A stretch of DNA of 9,135 nt from the NCBI GenBank assembly GCA_031269205.1, contig JAISZM010000054.1:1-9135 (forward strand). The letters are read 5' to 3'. Positions 4,743 through 9,135 of this stretch are shown in pieces. Within the stretch, counting starts at the first letter, position 1, and every line of letters begins with the position of its first letter. The DNA comes from Eubacteriales Family XIII. Incertae Sedis bacterium (GTDB taxonomy: Bacteria > Bacillota > Clostridia > Peptostreptococcales > Anaerovoracaceae). Below the pieces are notes generated by a model. That model saw only the letters and a list, made by a program, of their open reading frames with translations, was not told the origin of the DNA and made no database searches. Position numbers and translations under genes: made by a program.

Positions 4743-6071
4743 ATGGACAACTCGACGCGGAATGGGACTCACAATCCGGTGCGGGATACGGAAAACGGCT
4801 CGTCGGGTGGCAAGCGAACCCACGCGAGAGCGGTTATCATAGTTGTTATCGTCATCGCGGCGCTCGCGGCGCTCGCTGGCTTGCGCGTGTTCGATCGGTA
4901 TCTGAATCCCGAGGTCGAAACGACGGACGATACCATCAATGTGACTGTGGCCGAAGTCGCCCTCGGCGACATCGAGGTAACGTCGGTTCACACGGGCAAG
5001 ATCACGGCTGAGGACGAGGTCAACGTCGTTCCCAAGATACCCGGCAAGGCGCTGTCCGTGAAAGTCGAACTCGGCGATAAGGTCAACAAGGGGGATACGC
5101 TCTTCGTGATCGACCCTTCCGACGTGGAAACCCAGGATGAGCAGGCGCGCATACAACGCGACGCGGCCTCAAAGGCGCGTTCGTCCGCGTCGGGCGCCGT
5201 CAATGACGCGAAGAAGGCGCGTAAGGACGCGGAGAAAGTCGTCAAAGACATAGACAAGCAGATCAAAGAGGCGAAGAAGGCGGTCAGGGAAGCCGAGAAG
5301 ATCGGCCCTGCGGGCGCCGCGGCTCTCGCCCAGGCGCAGGCGGTCCTGCAACAACTCGAACAGTCCAAGGCGCAGGCCGAGGCGGGAGTGGCGCAGGCGA
5401 AGGCCGGCGTCAAGCAGGCGCAGTCGGCCTACGACCAGGCGGACGCCCAGTACCGGATCGCGGATGTCGGGGCGGGCGCTGCGGGGGACGCCATCAAAGA
5501 CACGGAAGTCACTGCCCCCATATCGGGCTATGTTACGGGAGTCACCGTACAGAAGGGCGGTATGGTCAGTCAGGCCATGCCCGCCGTCGTCATAACCTCC
5601 ACGGACAGGATACAGGCCGCGACCACGGTCGCGGAGAATCTCGTCGACAAGATAAACGTCGGCGACTCCGTCGAGGTATACGTCCGCGCCGTATCCGACG
5701 AGCCGTACCGGGGCGTCGTCAGGCAGATCGTGCCCGCGCCTCCGACGGGACAGACGACCTATCCCGTAATAATAGATTTCGAGAACATCAGCGAGGGGCT
5801 GAAACCCGGTATGCTTGTCGAGGCCGTGATGGTCACGGGCAGGTCGGAAGGCGCCTGTCTCATTCCGTCGGATTCCGTCATGATAAGGGATGGCAAGGAG
5901 ATAGTGGCGACGCTCGGGGAGGGTGACAAGGTTGAGATAAAGGAAGTGACGACGGGCATAGACGACGGGGAAAACATCGAGATAGTAAGCGGCGTATCGC
6001 CCGGCGAGCGCGTAGTCACGGAAGGCCAGCACTACATAGATGAAGATTCGAAAATAAGGATAGTGGAATAA
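4743..6071 (+). CDS. RND efflux adaptor (membrane fusion protein, HlyD/AcrA-like)
   Basis: This 442-residue protein is the extracytoplasmic adaptor partner of the RND pump that follows. A short polar N-terminus ending in KRTHAR is followed by one membrane anchor (about 30-47, VIIVVIVIAALAALAGL) with no lipobox cysteine, so it is a signal anchor. The first lipoyl half-motif is at about 93-125 (VVPKIPGKALSVKVELGDK). A long Ala/Lys/Gln-rich alpha-helical hairpin spans about 130-238, turning near GPAGAAA (188-194). The second lipoyl half is at about 253-286 (TAPISGYVTGVTV), followed by beta-barrel and membrane-proximal domains. I could not find the R-x3-L-x6-S TolC-contact signature at the hairpin tip, which fits a cell without an outer membrane. 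Its TAA stop overlaps the next ATG. Substrate is unknown. Confidence 0.92.
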   Translation: MDNSTRNGTHNPVRDTENGSSGGKRTHARAVIIVVIVIAALAALAGLRVFDRYLNPEVETTDDTINVTVAEVALGDIEVTSVHTGKITAEDEVNVVPKIPGKALSVKVELGDKVNKGDTLFVIDPSDVETQDEQARIQRDAASKARSSASGAVNDAKKARKDAEKVVKDIDKQIKEAKKAVREAEKIGPAGAAALAQAQAVLQQLEQSKAQAEAGVAQAKAGVKQAQSAYDQADAQYRIADVGAGAAGDAIKDTEVTAPISGYVTGVTVQKGGMVSQAMPAVVITSTDRIQAATTVAENLVDKINVGDSVEVYVRAVSDEPYRGVVRQIVPAPPTGQTTYPVIIDFENISEGLKPGMLVEAVMVTGRSEGACLIPSDSVMIRDGKEIVATLGEGDKVEIKEVTTGIDDGENIEIVSGVSPGERVVTEGQHYIDEDSKIRIVE

Positions 6072-9000
6072 TGGGAGTTTCCAGAACAGCGGTCAACCGC
6101 CCCGTCACTACGCTCATGCTGCTGCTCATAGTGGCGGCCTTCGGTATCATCTCTTACACGCGGCTGCCGCTTGACCTCTTTCCGAAGATGGACCTGCCTA
6201 TGCAGGTCGTCATGACGAACTATCCGAACGCCGCGCCGAACGAGATAGAGACGATGGTCACGAAGCCGCTCGAACAGCAGGTCGCGACGGCCGAAAACCT
6301 GAGCGGCATAACCTCGTATTCGATGGATGGTACGTCTATCATCATTGCGCAGTTCGAGAGCGGCTCGGATATGAATTTCGCGGGACTCGACATCCGCGAG
6401 AAGGTCGAACTCGTCGGCGACTACCTGCCCGACGAGGCGTCGAAACCCATGGTCATCGCGATGAACCCCGACATGCTGCCCATCCAGCAGCTGTACGTAT
6501 CGGCCGACATGGATATGTCGCGACTGAACGCGCTTGTCGAAGAGGAAATCGTACCAGCAATCGAGCGCGTCGAGGGGGTGGCCTCGGTCAACAGCTTTGG
6601 TGGCAAAGAGGAGGAAATATCCGTCGAACTCAATCAGGCGAAGCTCGACGGTTATCATCTGACGCTCATGCAGGTACAGCAGGCCCTCGCGGCCGAGAAC
6701 GTATCCCTGCCGAGCGGCGAGGTGAAGAAGGGCAGCCGCGATATGATCGTGCGCACGGTCGGCAATTTTGAAACCATAGACGACGTGAAGAACGTGTCAT
6801 TGCCGTTGCCCACGAACGAGATCGTCCATGTGGGCGATGTCGCGAACGTCGTGCGCACGGAAGGGGCACAGACGACCATAGGCCGCGTCGACGGCAATCC
6901 CGCGATAGGCGTGGCCGTGAACAAGCAGACCGTAGCTAACACCGTGCAGGTGTCCGACCGGATAGAAACCGTCATGGACGACCTCGAGGAGCGCTTCCCC
7001 GAACTGCGTTTCACGATGGCTCTGGATCAGTCCGAGTTCGTCAAGAATTCGATAAGCTTTGTCGCTGAGAGCGCCATCATGGGCTGCATTCTCGCCGTTC
7101 TCGTCTGCCTCTTCTTCCTGCGTAACATCGCGTCAACCCTTATTATCGCTGTTTCGATACCGACCTCGATAGTCGCCACGTTCATCCTCATGTACTTCGC
7201 GGGGTTCACGATGAACATGCTGTCGCTGTCGGGACTCGCCGTCGGCATAGGTATGCTCGTGGACGACGCGATAGTCGTCATGGAGAACGTCTTCCGACGA
7301 CGAGCGGGCGGTCTCTCTCCGAGGGATTCGGCCATCAAAGGCACGGCGGAGGTCACGGCGCCCGTGTTCACGGCGACGATGACGAAGATCGCCGTCTTCC
7401 TGCCGATAGTCTTCGTCGAGGGCATCGCGGCGACGATATTCAAAGAGTTTTCGTTTACGATCAGTTTTGCGCTCGCGTGTTCGCTCGTCGTCGCGCTGAC
7501 CATCATCCCCATGCTCTGCTCGAAACTCATACGCATCGGCGACATCTCCGATCTCGGGGATCCCGAACTCGACGGCGCCGATCTGAAAGGACATCCGGGC
7601 AAGGAATATTACGGGGAGGGCGCCGTGCGACCCGCGGGAGATCATGGTACGGTGATCACGGGCGCTGTTGTGGGCGCTGCGTCGGGCGCGCCGACGGGTG
7701 CGGAAGTGGCGGGGTCGTCCGGAACGTCGGCGTCGGGCGATGTTACACAAGGAAAAACCGCGGGAAATATGCCGCCGCGCCGTCGCGTCAATCCGGGAGT
7801 CGCGATACTGTCGGCCTTCGGCGCCGCGGTAAACAAGGTGATCGCCTTCTACGTGAGAGTGGTGCGATTCGCCCTCGTCCACCGCAAGACCGTCGTCGCG
7901 CTCTGCGTCGCGTTGCTCGTAACGTCGGCCGGGCTTATAGCCGCCGTGGGCGGTGAACTCTTCCCCGAAACGGACGAGAGCTCGCTGACGATCAATGCCG
8001 AGGTTCCGAACGGTACGCCGATAGAGAAGATCGACGAGATCATGATGAAGGTCGAGGATTACGCCGCGAACGAGATAGAAGGGGTGAAGGACTATTCGCT
8101 GAGCATAGGAAACACGTCCATCATGAGTCTGGGGGGAGGCAGCAACACGGCCTCGCTGACGGTCAACCTCGTGGATAAAGACGACCGGAATTTGTCGTCC
8201 GCGGAGATAGCCGCGAAGGCCGAGTCCGACCTCTCTGTCCTGCCCGGCGTGAAGATAGACGCCGCGGCCGCGAGTTCCATGAACATGGGAGGCATGGGCG
8301 CGGGTTCCGCGATAAACATACAGATATCAGGCGACGAATTCGACGAACTCGAGAAGATATCGGACGAGATCGTGGAACTCGTCGACAAGGTTCCCGGTAC
8401 GGTGAAAGTGGCGAGCAGCATAGAGGAGGGCAGCCCCGAGGTGCGCGTTACGCCCGACAGGGCCATCTCTGCGGCTTACGGCGTGTCCGCCTACCAGATC
8501 GCGCAGACCCTGAACTCGGCGCTCTCCGGGGCGACGGCCACGAACCTGAACGAGGACGGAACGGAGATACCCGTCAAGGTGCGACTGAACGGGGCGTACG
8601 GGGAATCGATAGAGAACATGGAGAACATCGCTGTCGTCGCCCCGACGGGGCAGACCGTTTACGTGGGCGACATAGCCGACGTCGAACTCGCCAACTCGCC
8701 GTCGCAGATAATGCGCTCGGATCAAAACCGCGTCGTGACTATCTCCGGCGAACTCGACGGGCGCGACCTGCAGTCCGTCACGGACGATATTACGGCGCAA
8801 CTTGACGCCTACGATATGCCGAGGGGATATTCCTACGAGATAGGCGGCGAGGCCGAGGAGATGATGTCGTCCTTCACGCAGCTTATTTACGCGTTGTTGC
8901 TCTCGCTCGTCATCGTGTACATGATACTCGCGGCGCAGTTTGAATCGCTCGTGCAGCCCTTCATCATCATGCTTGCGATACCGTTTGCGCTGACGGGCGC

Positions 9001-9135
9001 GTTCATCGGCCTGTTCATCGCGAACACGCCGCTGTCGCTCGTCGCCTTCATCGGCATCATCATGCTCGCGGGCATCGTCGTGAACAACTCGATACTGCTC
9101 ATAGATTTCATAAACAGAAACCGCGCGGTGTACGA
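6071..9135 (+). CDS. RND family efflux transporter, HAE1/SwrC-like, 3' end outside window
   Basis: The frame is open from ATG 6071 to the window end (1,021 codons, no stop). It starts within the adaptor stop as TAATG with only a weak ribosome binding site, implying coupled translation. RND pumps export drugs, lipids or toxic compounds using the proton motive force. Visible parts are TM1 (about 12-30), LPLDLFPKMD, a first porter domain, TM2-6 (about 330-487), TM7 (about 607-627), a second porter domain and TM8-10 (about 938-1012). TM4 carries the proton-relay pair Asp398-Asp399 (GMLVDDAIVV). In TM10 the AcrB Lys940 position appears to be Asn (VNNSILLIDF, 1004-1013), as in some SwrC-type pumps. 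The loop at 490-576 is unusually long and low in complexity. TM11-12 are beyond the window. Substrate cannot be told from sequence. Confidence 0.95.
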   Translation, partial: MGVSRTAVNRPVTTLMLLLIVAAFGIISYTRLPLDLFPKMDLPMQVVMTNYPNAAPNEIETMVTKPLEQQVATAENLSGITSYSMDGTSIIIAQFESGSDMNFAGLDIREKVELVGDYLPDEASKPMVIAMNPDMLPIQQLYVSADMDMSRLNALVEEEIVPAIERVEGVASVNSFGGKEEEISVELNQAKLDGYHLTLMQVQQALAAENVSLPSGEVKKGSRDMIVRTVGNFETIDDVKNVSLPLPTNEIVHVGDVANVVRTEGAQTTIGRVDGNPAIGVAVNKQTVANTVQVSDRIETVMDDLEERFPELRFTMALDQSEFVKNSISFVAESAIMGCILAVLVCLFFLRNIASTLIIAVSIPTSIVATFILMYFAGFTMNMLSLSGLAVGIGMLVDDAIVVMENVFRRRAGGLSPRDSAIKGTAEVTAPVFTATMTKIAVFLPIVFVEGIAATIFKEFSFTISFALACSLVVALTIIPMLCSKLIRIGDISDLGDPELDGADLKGHPGKEYYGEGAVRPAGDHGTVITGAVVGAASGAPTGAEVAGSSGTSASGDVTQGKTAGNMPPRRRVNPGVAILSAFGAAVNKVIAFYVRVVRFALVHRKTVVALCVALLVTSAGLIAAVGGELFPETDESSLTINAEVPNGTPIEKIDEIMMKVEDYAANEIEGVKDYSLSIGNTSIMSLGGGSNTASLTVNLVDKDDRNLSSAEIAAKAESDLSVLPGVKIDAAAASSMNMGGMGAGSAINIQISGDEFDELEKISDEIVELVDKVPGTVKVASSIEEGSPEVRVTPDRAISAAYGVSAYQIAQTLNSALSGATATNLNEDGTEIPVKVRLNGAYGESIENMENIAVVAPTGQTVYVGDIADVELANSPSQIMRSDQNRVVTISGELDGRDLQSVTDDITAQLDAYDMPRGYSYEIGGEAEEMMSSFTQLIYALLLSLVIVYMILAAQFESLVQPFIIMLAIPFALTGAFIGLFIANTPLSLVAFIGIIMLAGIVVNNSILLIDFINRNRAVY
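7538..7798 (+). other. Low-complexity Gly/Ala/Ser/Thr-rich loop inside the RND transporter
   Basis: These codons encode residues 490-576, between TM6 (ending IIPMLCSKLI) and the amphipathic helix before TM7. The first 35 residues are acidic and polar (GDISDLGDPELDG). Residues from about 530 to 566 are Gly, Ala, Ser, Thr and Val, and the segment ends in a basic PPRRRVNPG. By RND topology this loop is cytoplasmic. It keeps the reading frame, so it is an in-frame expansion rather than a break. Confidence 0.75.

Noticed and set aside
5169..6032. A 287-codon minus-strand frame opposite the adaptor gene
   Set aside because: Its Arg/Leu/Asp-rich composition is that of a mirror frame of the real gene, and it covers only the antisense of a well-supported CDS.
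7133..7956. Long frames on both strands within the RND gene (minus 7133-7882, plus 7477-7956)
   Set aside because: They are out of frame with the clear transporter sequence, are highly Arg-rich and show no family motif; they exist because the low-complexity loop is GC-rich.

Overview
The window looks like a GC-rich (high fifties percent by eye) clostridial Firmicute, or a close relative, probably uncultured. Three things point there. The gene order is adk-map-infA-rpmJ-rpsM-rpsK-rpsD-rpoA-rplQ. RpoA is 314 residues and resembles the Bacillus/Clostridium form throughout. L17 begins GYRKLGRPT and IF-1 ends RGRITWRDK, both typical of Clostridia from memory of those families. ATA is used heavily for isoleucine, even in infA, which is unusual at this GC content. 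No database search was possible, so species and genus are not claimed.

Positions 1-4508 are the distal part of the large ribosomal-protein (spc/alpha) cluster, all on the + strand. It holds the 3' end of adenylate kinase, methionine aminopeptidase, IF-1 (overlapping map by 22 bp), L36, S13, S11, S4, RNA polymerase alpha and L17. It couples ribosome assembly, translation initiation, N-terminal methionine removal and transcription. L36 is too short for routine ORF calling but is intact. A candidate extended -10 promoter sits between infA and rpmJ. The 236-nt gap between rpmJ and rpsM has no gene but folds on paper into three consecutive RNA hairpins. Because S4, the classical autoregulator of alpha operons, is encoded downstream in the same operon, this gap is the best candidate here for an undescribed cis-regulatory RNA.

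Positions 4509-4742 separate two transcription units. A strong intrinsic terminator closes the ribosomal operon. Next comes a sigma-A-type promoter (TTGACA, 17 nt, TATTCT), and then a perfect 12-bp inverted repeat with a 6-nt spacer lying across the expected transcription start. It is well placed to be an operator.

Positions 4743-9135 hold a two-gene efflux operon: a membrane-anchored MFP/HlyD-type adaptor and, overlapping its stop codon as TAATG, an RND transporter of the HAE1/SwrC-like type that runs off the window after about 1,021 codons. The transporter has an unusual Gly/Ala/Ser/Thr-rich loop of about 87 residues between its two membrane halves. No outer-membrane channel gene or regulator gene is visible. 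No tRNA, rRNA, CRISPR array, insertion sequence or integrase was seen.
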